DNA of 64,000 nt, from the NCBI GenBank assembly GCA_035653615.1, contig DASRBN010000042.1, positions 1 through 64,000 on the forward strand, read 5' to 3'. Position 1 is the first letter of the stretch, and every line of letters starts with the position of its first letter. The stretch comes from Ktedonobacteraceae bacterium (lineage in GTDB: Bacteria; Chloroflexota; Ktedonobacteria; Ktedonobacterales; Ktedonobacteraceae). The notes beneath the pieces were generated by a model. It made no database searches and was not told where the DNA came from. It was given only the letters and a program-made list of their open reading frames with translations. Below are positions 15,340 to 24,050 of this stretch, piece after piece. Both the position numbers and the translations under genes were made by a program.

Positions 15340-16788
15340 ATGTTTTCGCATCGCGCCGGTCGCAAGTCATCCGCGTTGTCGCTTTTGCCCTTAACGGTTA
15401 TTATCCTGGGGCTGGTCATTGTCGCTCTGTCCTTTGGCGCTCGTCCCGCGCAGGCTTCATCTACAGCTCCGCATGTCGATGTCATGCAGCTCAATAGTGA
15501 AATTGATCCTGCTTCGCTGCGCTATCTCACCAACAGCATCAATATTGCTGAGAATGACGGCGCGACGGCATTGGTGGTCGAGATCGATACACCTGGGGGT
15601 GACATCGAATCAATGAACCAGATGTACGAGGCTGAACTGAATAGTACTGTACCGATTATTGCCTACGTTTCTCCGTCAGGTGCTCAAGCCGCTTCCGCGG
15701 GCGCGTTTGTCACGCTTGCCGCGCATGTCGCCATCATGGCGCCGACTACGCGTATCGGCGCATCCAGCCCTGTGACGGATACAGGTGGTGATATTGGCAG
15801 CACGCTCAAAGCCAAGATTGAAAATGACCTGGAACAGCTGATGACCAGCGTTCAGACGCTCTATGGGCGCAACGTCAATCCGGCTTTATTGATGATTACG
15901 CAGGCAAAATCTTACAATGATAGCGCCGCGGAGAGCCAGCATATTGTTGATTGTGCCTCTCCTTACAACGATCAGGTGATAGAGCAAAAGAACCTGCCAT
16001 GTACTGGCGCAAATAATCTGAGCGACCTCTTGAACATGATCAATGGGCGTGTGGTTATGCTGCATTCCGGGAAGTCCGTCACATTGAATACAGAGGGGAT
16101 TGCGGTTCAGAATCTCTCGCCGGGCATTGTTGATACGCTCTATTCGCTGTTGATTGATCCGAACATTGTATTCCTGCTCTTCATTGTTGCGGTCGTAGGC
16201 ATATTCGTTGAGATTTCGCATCCGGGTGCGATTGTGCCGGGCGTTACAGGAGGTATTGCGCTGATCCTTTTCCTGTTTGGCGCCGGCTCGCTCTCGCCAA
16301 ACTGGGCAGGTCTGGCGTTAATGGCGCTGGCATTCGTACTGCTTGTACTCGATGTCAAGCTGACAACCCATGGAGTGCTGACGATTGGTGCGGTGGTCTC
16401 GCTGATCGTCGGGGCTTTGCTGTTCTTCAATAGCGGAGGGCCGTATTCGGGACCCCAGGTGAACCCCATCATTGTTTATGCGATGGGAGGTCTGGTTGGC
16501 CTGGTTGGCCTGTACGTTGTCACTTTGATCATACGAATAAAGCGCAGGCCTGTTTCTACAGGAACAGAGGGTATGATTGGTAATACTGCTGTCGCCGTCA
16601 CTCCTCTTCTACCCGAAGGACGAGTAAATTACGAGGGTGAGGATTGGGCAGCTGTGTTGGACCCGCCTGCAATTTCCGTCGATCCTGGCTCTCAAGTTCG
16701 TATTGTTGCCGTCGAGGGTTTACGTCTACACGTAAAACCTGTTGTTGATACACTTAATAATCCTACCCCTAGCTATATTGGGGGGTAA
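15340..16788 (+). CDS. NfeD-type membrane serine protease (long form, ClpP-like)
   Basis: 482 residues. A signal peptide or anchor (about 10-40, ending AQA) is followed by a ClpP-class domain: VVEIDTPGGDIESMNQMYEAEL, then YVSPSGAQAASAGAFVTLAAHVAIMAP (catalytic Ser in SAGA) and ARG/Lys-containing QAKSYND. Several membrane helices and a C-terminal OB-fold NfeD domain (GMIGNTAVAVTPLLPEGRVNYEGEDWAAV) complete it. Such proteases cleave stomatin C-termini, and the partner gene follows 15 bp downstream. GGAGG lies 6 nt before the ATG at 15340, which decides this start over one 24 bp upstream. Confidence 0.88.
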   Translation: MFSHRAGRKSSALSLLPLTVIILGLVIVALSFGARPAQASSTAPHVDVMQLNSEIDPASLRYLTNSINIAENDGATALVVEIDTPGGDIESMNQMYEAELNSTVPIIAYVSPSGAQAASAGAFVTLAAHVAIMAPTTRIGASSPVTDTGGDIGSTLKAKIENDLEQLMTSVQTLYGRNVNPALLMITQAKSYNDSAAESQHIVDCASPYNDQVIEQKNLPCTGANNLSDLLNMINGRVVMLHSGKSVTLNTEGIAVQNLSPGIVDTLYSLLIDPNIVFLLFIVAVVGIFVEISHPGAIVPGVTGGIALILFLFGAGSLSPNWAGLALMALAFVLLVLDVKLTTHGVLTIGAVVSLIVGALLFFNSGGPYSGPQVNPIIVYAMGGLVGLVGLYVVTLIIRIKRRPVSTGTEGMIGNTAVAVTPLLPEGRVNYEGEDWAAVLDPPAISVDPGSQVRIVAVEGLRLHVKPVVDTLNNPTPSYIGG

Positions 16789-16803
16789 TAAAGGAGGCGT
16801 TTC

Positions 16804-17658
16804 ATGGACCCAACCACTGCAATCCTGGTTATCATTGGCGTCATTGTTGTTATTGCGATCTTATTGTTCCTGTCTGCTATCCGGGTGGTGCAGCAATACG
16901 AACGAGGCGTGATCTTCGTGCTTGGTCGTTTGACAGGCGCGAAAGGACCAGGAATTTTCCTGGTGCCACCATTCATCTCGCGTATGATCAAGGTTGACCT
17001 GCGTATCGTTACGCTAACGGTTCCACCGCAGGAAGTGATTACGCGCGATAATGTGACGATAAAGGTCACAGCGGTGATCTACTTTTACGTTGTTGACCCG
17101 GCCCAGGCCGTTGTAAATGTGATGAACTTCATCCAGGCCACGACGCAAATTGGTCAGACGACGCTGCGTAATGTGCTTGGTCAGTCCGAACTTGATGAAT
17201 TGCTCTCACAGCGTAACAAGATCAATCGCGAATTGCAGACGATTATTGATGAGCATACCGAGCGCTGGGGCGTGAAGGTTACTGCTGTAGAAATCAAAGA
17301 TATTGAGCTGCCTGTTACCATGCAGCGCGCTATGGCGAAGCAGGCGGAAGCGGAACGCGAGAAGCGAGCCAAGATCATCCATGCCGAAGGTGAATTGCAG
17401 GCTTCGGCCCAACTGGCTCAGGCCGCTCAAATGATCGGTTCGCAACCTGCTACCTTACAGTTGCGCTACCTGCAGACGCTGACAGAGATTGCGGTTGAGA
17501 AGAACTCGACCATCATCTTCCCACTGCCGCTTGATCTGATCGAGCCGTTCCTCAACCTGACAAAGCAGAACGGGCATCTGGCCGCTGCTACTGATGGACA
17601 CGATATGCCGACTGCGCGAGAAGTACCGCCGGTGTACCAGACGCCACGCCAGGGATAG
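16804..17658 (+). CDS. Stomatin/SPFH-domain protein (slipin)
   Basis: 284 residues. One N-terminal membrane segment (about 5-25) is followed by the SPFH domain: IRVVQQYERGVIFVLGRLTGAKGPGIFLVPPFI, with VDLRIVTLTVPPQEVITRDNVTIKVTAV. A helical coiled region follows (MAKQAEAEREKRAKIIHAEGELQASAQLAQAA). Stomatin-like proteins form membrane microdomain oligomers. The NfeD protease gene is directly upstream, the classic stomatin operon pair. SD AAAGGAGG lies before the ATG. Confidence 0.92.
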   Translation: MDPTTAILVIIGVIVVIAILLFLSAIRVVQQYERGVIFVLGRLTGAKGPGIFLVPPFISRMIKVDLRIVTLTVPPQEVITRDNVTIKVTAVIYFYVVDPAQAVVNVMNFIQATTQIGQTTLRNVLGQSELDELLSQRNKINRELQTIIDEHTERWGVKVTAVEIKDIELPVTMQRAMAKQAEAEREKRAKIIHAEGELQASAQLAQAAQMIGSQPATLQLRYLQTLTEIAVEKNSTIIFPLPLDLIEPFLNLTKQNGHLAAATDGHDMPTAREVPPVYQTPRQG

Positions 17659-17683
17659 CGTCGATAGCTTTCTGAAGAACATG

Positions 17684-17732
17684 AAAAAGGGAAGTGGTTC
17701 GCAAACATTGTTGCGAACCACTTCCCTTTTTT
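17684..17732. terminator. Bidirectional Rho-independent terminator, slipin/pyrE
   Basis: A perfect 16-bp stem (17689-17704 with 17711-17726) around a 6-nt loop, with A5 before and T6 after. It serves both converging genes: the stomatin gene on plus and pyrE on minus. Confidence 0.92.
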
Positions 17733-17741
17733 CCTGGATGT

Positions 17742-18407
17742 TTAAGAATAGTTTTCCCCTTGTTTGCTGCGTAAATATTCAGCGCAGGTCTGGTAGGTTT
17801 CCTCGGAAATCAAGCCACGGGACATATAGTGCGTGAGCATGACATCGAGTTTGAGAATGCTGATCAGATTGTAGCCGCGGTGTCTTAAACGTTCGGCTGC
17901 TCCATGTTCGCGGTCAACAAGGACGATTACATCCTTGACTTTCAGGCCGTTCTCTTCCAGCAATTCGGCGGTTTCCAGGATGCTGCTGCCCCGGGTGACC
18001 AGGTCGTCGATGATAAGGGCGGTATCACCCCGTGTGAAGCGGCCCTCAATGCCGCGTTTGCCCGTTCCTTCGGGCCGGATACGTGCATAGATAAGGGGAT
18101 TATTGGTTTCTAAAGAATAGGCGGTTGCTAATAACAATCCTCCCACCGGCACCCCTGCGACAACTGCAAAGGGGTGAACTCGCGGACGGCGTAATGATTG
18201 TGCAAGGTTGATTTCTTGCTGCATGAGCTTGCTAGCAACGCGTAAAGCGGTTGGATTGCTTATAAGGACCTTAGGATTCACAAAGACAGGGGAGCTAACC
18301 GCCGATTCGCTGACGGTAAAGTTCCCAAATTTTACGCCCCCGAGGTCAAATAAGGCCTGTGCCAACCAGAGATTATCCAGAGACTGCTCTTTCGCCACCT
18401 CTCTCAT
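17742..18407 (-). CDS. pyrE: Orotate phosphoribosyltransferase
   Basis: About 222 residues from the chosen start. It converts orotate and PRPP to orotidine 5'-phosphate in pyrimidine synthesis. Visible are LAQALFDLGGVKFGNFTVSES (N-terminal OPRT region), VVAGVPVGGLLLATAYSLE, and the PRPP loop ALIIDDLVTRGSSILETAELL. The open frame extends upstream to 18575, but residues before MREVAKEQSL have no OPRT likeness and overlap a TATACT promoter-like box. The ATG at 18407 is therefore preferred; an ATG at 18449 is possible. Ends on the shared terminator with the slipin gene. Confidence 0.85.
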   Translation of the reverse strand: MREVAKEQSLDNLWLAQALFDLGGVKFGNFTVSESAVSSPVFVNPKVLISNPTALRVASKLMQQEINLAQSLRRPRVHPFAVVAGVPVGGLLLATAYSLETNNPLIYARIRPEGTGKRGIEGRFTRGDTALIIDDLVTRGSSILETAELLEENGLKVKDVIVLVDREHGAAERLRHRGYNLISILKLDVMLTHYMSRGLISEETYQTCAEYLRSKQGENYS

Positions 18408-18551
18408 CCTTTCTCGATCAAATGGGCTTGCGCTGTACCAGTATACCATAACTTGTGTGAGCAGGGAACTGTTTTGGGCTAATCTGGCGACAAATAATGG
18501 CCTGACCTCTTCCTTTCTTTGGCTTGATGAGGTATACTTACCAGGGGGTGT

Positions 18552-18581
18552 TTGAGTTTCAGAAGAATGTTTCACTATATA
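18552..18581 (+). promoter_or_regulatory. σ70-type promoter for the secreted protein gene
   Basis: TTGAGT (18552-18557), an 18-bp spacer and TATATA (18576-18581), about 115 bp upstream of the start at 18698. Confidence 0.4.
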
Positions 18582-18697
18582 CCAAGGTAATGGGAGATGT
18601 TGGGGAGTGGAACCCGAGACAATTCTTCAAGTGTAATGTACCACCTCTATGCGTAACCCCTGGATTAAGGCAGATTAACGAAAAGGAGATTCCGTCC

Positions 18698-20431
18698 ATG
18701 CAAAAGAAGCAGAAGTCCATCCTTGCCTCGTTTCTCGTCCTGGTAGCGCTGTTGGTAAGCACAATTAGTCTCAATGCGGCAGGCGCGCATGCGCAAAGCC
18801 AGAACTCCGCGCCCAATCTTATGAAGCCGGCTCAGGGGATTAAAACCCTGTCGGCAAAAGTGAAATTTGTCGGCGCGGTCAATATGCAAAAGGTTCCCAA
18901 AGCAAGTCCTGGAAAGGCGCAGAACGATTTCCAGGTGCCCTTGCTAACGGGCACCAGTGCAGTGCAGTACGCGAAAGAAAAATCTATTGCCGCGCACAAT
19001 ACCTCTTCGCCGTTCATTCCGAACGCCTTTCCGTCTGGCTCGGTTGGGGCAAACATTCCGGTTGCGCAGAAGAATTTTGATGGCCTTGCCAATTCAAATT
19101 CAATCTGTCCCTATTTCAAGCATGGCTGCCAGCCCCCTGACATGGCCCTGGCCGCTTCACCGCAGTGGATCTTAGAAGGTGTCAATATGTCATTCGGCGT
19201 GTATGATACCCTTGGAAATCTGCTTTCCGGCTGGCCGAAGAACTTCTCGCAATTCTTTCAGGTCAGCGCCCCTTGCGACCCGAATGGTCCATTTCTCTAT
19301 GATCCACGTGCTTTCTATGACCCGAACCAGGGCCACTTCTGGGTAGCGGCGCTGCAGGTAGAGGGGGCCTTTGGGATAGGCAAAAATTGTCCGTTTACCA
19401 CCATAACGTGGTTTGCAGTCACAAAAACGAACAACCCCAACGGTATCTGGTATGTCTACAACATCTTCGGTGGTTTTGACGGGACGGTTTCTGACTATAC
19501 TCAATTTGGCTTCGATGACCACAATGTGTACTTCAACCTCAATCAATTCAGCGCCGATGGCTCGACCTTTGAGTATGACCTGCTCTGGGTGGGATCAAAA
19601 GCAGAATTTGAACATCCTAACGGTTCTTTCCAATTGTTTGGCTATGGCGACCTTATGGCGCCGGATGGTACGCTGGTCGATACAGTGCAGCCGGTGGAGA
19701 GCGAAACAAGTCCCCATGCCACGTCTAAAGATGCCCTGTTTGTCAGTTCGTTCAATATCAACTCAGGTGGCGGCAATTGTGTCAACGGCTGTAGTGGCGT
19801 CATCCTCTGGGATTTCGAGAATCCTTTCTCGTTTGGGGGAAAAGTGCTTGAGATTGTGGTGCCAACAATCACCTATGCGCTGGCGCCCAATGCAGACCAA
19901 CCAGGTTGTACCCAATGTATCGAAACGCTCGATACGCGCATCAGTGCCACTCCGGTCTATCATGAGGGGCTTGTAACCTTCGCGCTTGAGACGGCGGCGC
20001 AGAATAAGTCACAGGTAGTGCCTGCCATATTCTGGGCGCAAATCCAGCCGCAGTTTGTAAAAGGCCACGTACAGAGTGCGAGCATCTATCAGAGTGGTAT
20101 TGTGGGCTTCGAGGGCGACCAGGCAGCTTCCTTCGGCGCTTTGATGCCCGATTACAATGGTGGCCTGCTAATGGTCTACGATACGATGAGTAGCGGCATC
20201 AATCCCAGCATTCTCTACACCGGACGTAAAGTAACGGATCCGCTTAATACATTCGAGGGTCCTGGGCATTATCTCCAGGTGGGAGTAGCTCCTACGAAGG
20301 ATTCGCGTTGGGGCGATTACGAGGCTACATCGTATGATGGTCCTACCTATGACCATATCTGGTTTGCCTCGCAGTACTCCAATAAGAAAGGCGATTGGAC
20401 GACTCGCATTGGAGAAGAACTGCTTGGCTAG
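18698..20431 (+). CDS. Large secreted protein, unknown function, probably β-propeller-like
   Basis: 577 residues from the ATG at 18698, which has AAAGGAG 10 nt upstream; the open frame begins earlier but the upstream part reads through the promoter region. A signal peptide (KKQKSILASFLVLVALL to AHAQ, about residues 3-31) is clear. The mature part has repeated aromatic and Asp/Gly-rich segments (YDPRAFYDPNQGHFWVAAL, YTQFGFDDHNVYFNLNQF, SRWGDYEATSYDGPTYDHIWFASQY) that suggest a β-rich, possibly propeller, fold. Paired cysteines (CPYFKHGC, CVNGC, CTQC) could form disulfides outside the cell. No enzymatic motif was recognised. Confidence 0.7.
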   Translation: MQKKQKSILASFLVLVALLVSTISLNAAGAHAQSQNSAPNLMKPAQGIKTLSAKVKFVGAVNMQKVPKASPGKAQNDFQVPLLTGTSAVQYAKEKSIAAHNTSSPFIPNAFPSGSVGANIPVAQKNFDGLANSNSICPYFKHGCQPPDMALAASPQWILEGVNMSFGVYDTLGNLLSGWPKNFSQFFQVSAPCDPNGPFLYDPRAFYDPNQGHFWVAALQVEGAFGIGKNCPFTTITWFAVTKTNNPNGIWYVYNIFGGFDGTVSDYTQFGFDDHNVYFNLNQFSADGSTFEYDLLWVGSKAEFEHPNGSFQLFGYGDLMAPDGTLVDTVQPVESETSPHATSKDALFVSSFNINSGGGNCVNGCSGVILWDFENPFSFGGKVLEIVVPTITYALAPNADQPGCTQCIETLDTRISATPVYHEGLVTFALETAAQNKSQVVPAIFWAQIQPQFVKGHVQSASIYQSGIVGFEGDQAASFGALMPDYNGGLLMVYDTMSSGINPSILYTGRKVTDPLNTFEGPGHYLQVGVAPTKDSRWGDYEATSYDGPTYDHIWFASQYSNKKGDWTTRIGEELLG

Positions 20432-20494
20432 TGCAATGAATGAGTTGGGCGGTGAGAGGCCACTGCTCAGCTAATCGGATCCAACTGATCCTTG

Positions 20495-20519
20495 CGTGGT
20501 TCTGCTCAGCAGAACCACG
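20495..20519 (+). terminator. Hairpin terminator overlapping the radical SAM stop codon
   Basis: CGTGGTTCTGC pairs with GCAGAACCACG over 11 bp around a 3-nt loop; TTTCTGT follows on the plus strand. It is placed 60 bp after the secreted protein gene. The loop TCA is the stop codon (TGA) of the convergent radical SAM gene, so that gene's last codons lie in the stem. Confidence 0.6.
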
Positions 20520-21897
20520 TTTCTGTCAGGTGTGGCAGCACCTTCTTAGTCCCGTAAGCCTGTGTAGCGCATGAAACGCACATATCCTGCCCATTTGCTG
20601 CCAGCGCCAGAGACTTGATGTGGAAGAAGGTCTCGATGGGGTCCGACTGAGCGGCCAGCGCCTCTTCAACCAGCGCGGCAACCTGGCATTGAAGCGCGTC
20701 CATGCGTGGGTCGGGATGCCGCCAGTTGTAGGTATAAGCGGCAGGATCAGGTTCTCCCAACCAGGATTCACCCGCAACTGTATGAAGCAAGGCAGAACCG
20801 GGTGGTATCAGCAGGCGTATCGAGAAATGCACGGGATCGACATGCTCGATCAAATGCCGCTCCTCAAAGAAGTTCAAAAGCGCAATGTAGCTGTCGAGCG
20901 TTTCCCAGGGAGAGAATGGCAGTAGCGATGGGCGCAGCGGAATACCCACCTCGTCCATCAGATCGAAAGCGGCAGCAACATCCGAGGCAGAATGCCCCTT
21001 ATCGAGATGGTGTAGCACATGATCATTGATGGATTCGACCGCCGAGACGATGAAGGCGCAGCCAAGTTCGCGCAATTCAGGCAGCAATTGATGATGCTTC
21101 AGCAGGTGTTCGATCTTGATCGTCGCATCGAAAGTCACTTCAGGAAATTCCTCGTGCAAGGCGCGGATAATACGCATCGCGTGTGTCGGCCCGTTGAAGA
21201 AATCCGGGTCGCCAAATGTAATGTGGCGCGCGCCTGATGCGATCTGGGAGCGAATATCTGCCAGTACGACTGGAAGCGGTATGGCGAAGAAACGGCCCTT
21301 GTATACGGGCGAAATAGGACAGTGCAGGCAGGTGTGTTTGCAGCCACGTGTTGTTTCGGTATAGCCTGCCAACATAGTATTGCCATGCAATTCAAGATGG
21401 GCATAATGATCGAGCGATGGCAGCTGATTGCGCTCCGGCACCATGTAGGAAGTTCGTTGTATCCAGGGATTGCTCGTATGGTGACGTGTACTCACGCCCG
21501 CTATTGTATCATCTTCCCCCCGTTCCAATGCCGCGATAAGCTCTAAAAGTGGTGTCTCGTATTCTCCCCCAATAGCAGAATCGATGGTTCCCTCCAGCAG
21601 GTAATCGGCATTGAGCGAGGCGTAGAGGCCGTAGAAGCAAATGTGGGCAGCAGGATTGAGCGAGCGCACGCGGCGCACTATTTGCTCTCCCAGTCTCAGA
21701 GCAGTATGCATGGGTACGGAAATACCGACGAAGCGAGCTTTGAGGATAGCTTCATCGGTTAATGATTCCACAGCTGCATCTACCGGCAGTGGGGCGTATC
21801 CTGCCGTATGCAACCTCGCTTGTAGAGAGGCAAGATGCAATGGCTGGTGGCCGAGTTCGTAGCATGAGATGAGCAGGATGTCGCCTGGATCTCTCAT
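20506..21897 (-). CDS. Radical SAM protein with N-terminal cobalamin-binding-like domain
   Basis: 463 residues. Residues 1-130 resemble a B12-binding Rossmann domain of radical SAM enzymes (ILLISCYELGHQPLHLASLQARL, IDSAIGGEYETPLLELI), but the cobalamin ligand motif Asp-X-His-X2-Gly is not seen. The SAM [4Fe-4S] ligands are Cys186, Cys190 and Cys193 in RGCKHTCLHCPI, followed by ITFGDPDFFNGPTHAMRIIRAL. A C-terminal Cys-X2-Cys (MCVSC) may hold another cofactor. Substrate is unknown. Its ATG overlaps the stop of the YggX gene by 4 bp, which suggests translational coupling. Confidence 0.85.
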   Translation of the reverse strand: MRDPGDILLISCYELGHQPLHLASLQARLHTAGYAPLPVDAAVESLTDEAILKARFVGISVPMHTALRLGEQIVRRVRSLNPAAHICFYGLYASLNADYLLEGTIDSAIGGEYETPLLELIAALERGEDDTIAGVSTRHHTSNPWIQRTSYMVPERNQLPSLDHYAHLELHGNTMLAGYTETTRGCKHTCLHCPISPVYKGRFFAIPLPVVLADIRSQIASGARHITFGDPDFFNGPTHAMRIIRALHEEFPEVTFDATIKIEHLLKHHQLLPELRELGCAFIVSAVESINDHVLHHLDKGHSASDVAAAFDLMDEVGIPLRPSLLPFSPWETLDSYIALLNFFEERHLIEHVDPVHFSIRLLIPPGSALLHTVAGESWLGEPDPAAYTYNWRHPDPRMDALQCQVAALVEEALAAQSDPIETFFHIKSLALAANGQDMCVSCATQAYGTKKVLPHLTETWFC

Positions 21898-22232
21898 TTC
21901 TTACGAGGTGCCCCGGCTCCGCCCTTCCGGCTTTGCCCTCCTGGTGCGCCTCTGCCAGCGCCGGCATTTTCAGGTATCCACCCTTCCGGCATTTTGGCAT
22001 TGGGGCCGAAGAAAAACTCTTCCATCTGTTCGCGCAGGATTTTGCGCGCCTCCGGATCGGCCAGATTCAGCCCATAATGGTTGATGAGAAGTGTACTCTG
22101 AGCAGGCCACATATCGTAAGCCTGCTGGGAAATGTTCTCATAGATGCGTTGCCCCAAAGGACCCGGAAAAGGTGGTTTCTCCAGCCCCGGAAGTTCGCGC
22201 CCTAATTTGACACAATAAACCATACGTGGCAT
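21894..22232 (-). CDS. YggX-like Fe(II)-trafficking / oxidative damage protection protein
   Basis: 112 residues. The first 75 match the YggX family closely: MVYCVKLGRELPGLEKPPFPGPLGQRIYENISQQAYDMW, then STLLINHYGLNLADPEARKILREQMEEFFFG. The family protects Fe-S proteins from oxidative damage and may deliver iron; its conserved Cys is present (Cys7). A 35-residue Gly/Ala/Lys/Arg-rich tail absent from typical YggX is added. Overlap with a radical SAM gene (an Fe-S enzyme) fits an iron-sulfur role, but that is inference. Confidence 0.88.
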   Translation of the reverse strand: MPRMVYCVKLGRELPGLEKPPFPGPLGQRIYENISQQAYDMWPAQSTLLINHYGLNLADPEARKILREQMEEFFFGPNAKMPEGWIPENAGAGRGAPGGQSRKGGAGAPRKK

Positions 22233-22295
22233 GATAATAACTCCCTGATCATTAAAGGATATATCCTATACAGATACTACAAGATCACTTGTGCT

Positions 22296-23225
22296 ATGTC
22301 AAATGCAACGGCATCTAAACATCCCGAGGTTCTGTTTTTTGGCATGACGGGTAATTTTTCAGCCCTTTCATTGCTCGCTCTCCTGGAGCATGGTATTGAG
22401 GTAAGCGCCGTCGTCATTCCAGCCCTGCATTCCGGTCCTGATCAACCGGCAATCCGGCACTTAGAGCAGAAAAGTAAAGCGCGCTCGATGCTGCCCATGC
22501 TGCATCCTTCAGCGCCTGCTTCCATCCTGGAAATAGCATTTGAGCGGCAGATTCCGGTATGGGAGGTATCTGGCCTGGCGCGCCCGGAGGCGGTTGCTTT
22601 ATTGAAGGATTACCAGCCTGACGCAATCTGTGTGGCCTGTTTTTCACAGCGCATTCCTGAACCAATCTTGCGGATTCCGCGTTTTGGCTGTCTCAATGTT
22701 CATCCATCCTTATTACCGGCCAATCGCGGCCCCGAACCGCTCTTCTGGACGTTTCGCGAGGGTAACAGGCAAACGGGCGTGACCATCCATTTGATGGACA
22801 GGGGTATGGATACAGGTCCGGTACTGGCTCAAGAAGTGGTAGAGGTCCCTGATGGTATCAGCTATGCACAGCTGGAAATGCAGTGCGCAAGACTTGGAGG
22901 GGCGCTGCTTGCTCGCAGCAGCTGGGAGCTGTATAGGGGCACAGCGAGGGCTGTAGCGCAGGATGAAGCAAAGAGTAGTTATCATCCATATCCTGCTGCC
23001 AGTGATTTTATTGTGCCCGTAGCGGAATGGGATGCGCGCCATGTCTATAACTTTATTCGTGGCCTGGAAGCGTGGGGCGAGCCAATTACCTTACAAATTG
23101 GAGATAGGTCGATGCAGGTGAGAACCGCTATTTCTTATAGCCATGATACAAAGCAATATTCTCTAGGGGGAGAAGAGTTATGGGTGCCATGTCGTGTTGG
23201 GTCGGTCCGAATAAGGAGGAGTTAA
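22296..23225 (+). CDS. Formyltransferase-family protein (Fmt-like)
   Basis: 309 residues. The formyl-THF transferase core is complete: LNVHPSLLPANRGPEPLFWTF gives catalytic Asn134 and His136, and MDRGMDTGPVL gives Asp172. The fold starts VLFFGMTGNFSALSLLALL. A C-terminal domain (about 205-309) is shorter and unlike the tRNA-binding domain of true methionyl-tRNA formyltransferase, so a sugar-nucleotide or other amine formyltransferase is as likely. It is divergent from the YggX gene; substrate is unknown. Confidence 0.75.
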   Translation: MSNATASKHPEVLFFGMTGNFSALSLLALLEHGIEVSAVVIPALHSGPDQPAIRHLEQKSKARSMLPMLHPSAPASILEIAFERQIPVWEVSGLARPEAVALLKDYQPDAICVACFSQRIPEPILRIPRFGCLNVHPSLLPANRGPEPLFWTFREGNRQTGVTIHLMDRGMDTGPVLAQEVVEVPDGISYAQLEMQCARLGGALLARSSWELYRGTARAVAQDEAKSSYHPYPAASDFIVPVAEWDARHVYNFIRGLEAWGEPITLQIGDRSMQVRTAISYSHDTKQYSLGGEELWVPCRVGSVRIRRS

Positions 23226-23260
23226 CAATGCAAGGCTTACTCTCGTCTTCTTCAGCATTA

Positions 23261-23680
23261 TTAACCACCCAATAACTCTTCTATCGTGTGCAAAAATTCG
23301 TCCAATTCCAATGGCTTATTCATGCCAATGATGTGACGCTTATCGATTTCTGCTTTAGGGAGTCGCGCGCTGATGAGAATGGCCGGAACGGTTTCCAGGC
23401 CCATAATGGCATGGAGTTTATCATACAGCTCAATGCCGTTCATTCTGGGCAGTTGATAATCCAGAATGAACAGGCTCGGTTTGATATCCATCACCGTTTT
23501 TAGCGCCTGGAAGCCATCGGTCACGAGTAGCGCCTGGTGATGAGTCTCCTGTGAAATAGCCTGGGCCAGGAAGGAACCAATGCCCACGTCATCCTCGACT
23601 ACCAGAATTGTTTTGATGGAAGCGCTTTTATCGGTTGGTGTATTTTCTTGCCTGACTGACTCGGCAGAGTCGGGAAGCAT
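23261..23680 (-). CDS. Single-domain response regulator (CheY-like)
   Basis: 139 residues. The receiver domain has the acidic pair Glu29/Asp30-31 (LVVEDDVGIGSFL), phospho-acceptor Asp74 (FILDYQLPRMNGIELY), Ser104 (ILISARL) and Lys122 (MNKPLELDEFL). No output domain, so signalling goes through protein contacts. About 20 N-terminal residues are hydrophilic and unstructured. No cognate histidine kinase gene lies in this window. Confidence 0.88.
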   Translation of the reverse strand: MLPDSAESVRQENTPTDKSASIKTILVVEDDVGIGSFLAQAISQETHHQALLVTDGFQALKTVMDIKPSLFILDYQLPRMNGIELYDKLHAIMGLETVPAILISARLPKAEIDKRHIIGMNKPLELDEFLHTIEELLGG

Positions 23681-24050
23681 GCGCCAACTCCAATACTAGT
23701 AAGAATTTAGCGAACGCAAGCTTTCTTGCAGTTCGTATTCATTACAACAGACGTTATTACTAAATGGAATGTGAGCGTTAGATTCTTACATTGATTACGA
23801 TAGCAGGTTACGCATTATGTTTTATGGGCGCTGTGGATGAAGTCCAATTGAGCAATAGATAATGCATAACCTCATCTTGCAGTTCGGCCATAGCCGAAAT
23901 ACGTCTGCCGTGATTATAACATTTCAATCACGTTTTGGGAAGATACATAGTTTCAAGTTCAAGAGTTCTTATCCTTTTAGGCCAAACTGATTGAGAAGTG
24001 AACTCAGCTTCAATGCATGAAATCAAGATATCTTATGATTGACTTCCTGT
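23681..24050. other. Intergenic stretch, no gene seen
   Basis: About 370 bp between the response regulator start and the UspA stop. It presumably contains the promoter of the response regulator gene. No open frame with a ribosome binding site, no RNA-like structure and no repeat were recognised. Confidence 0.35.
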
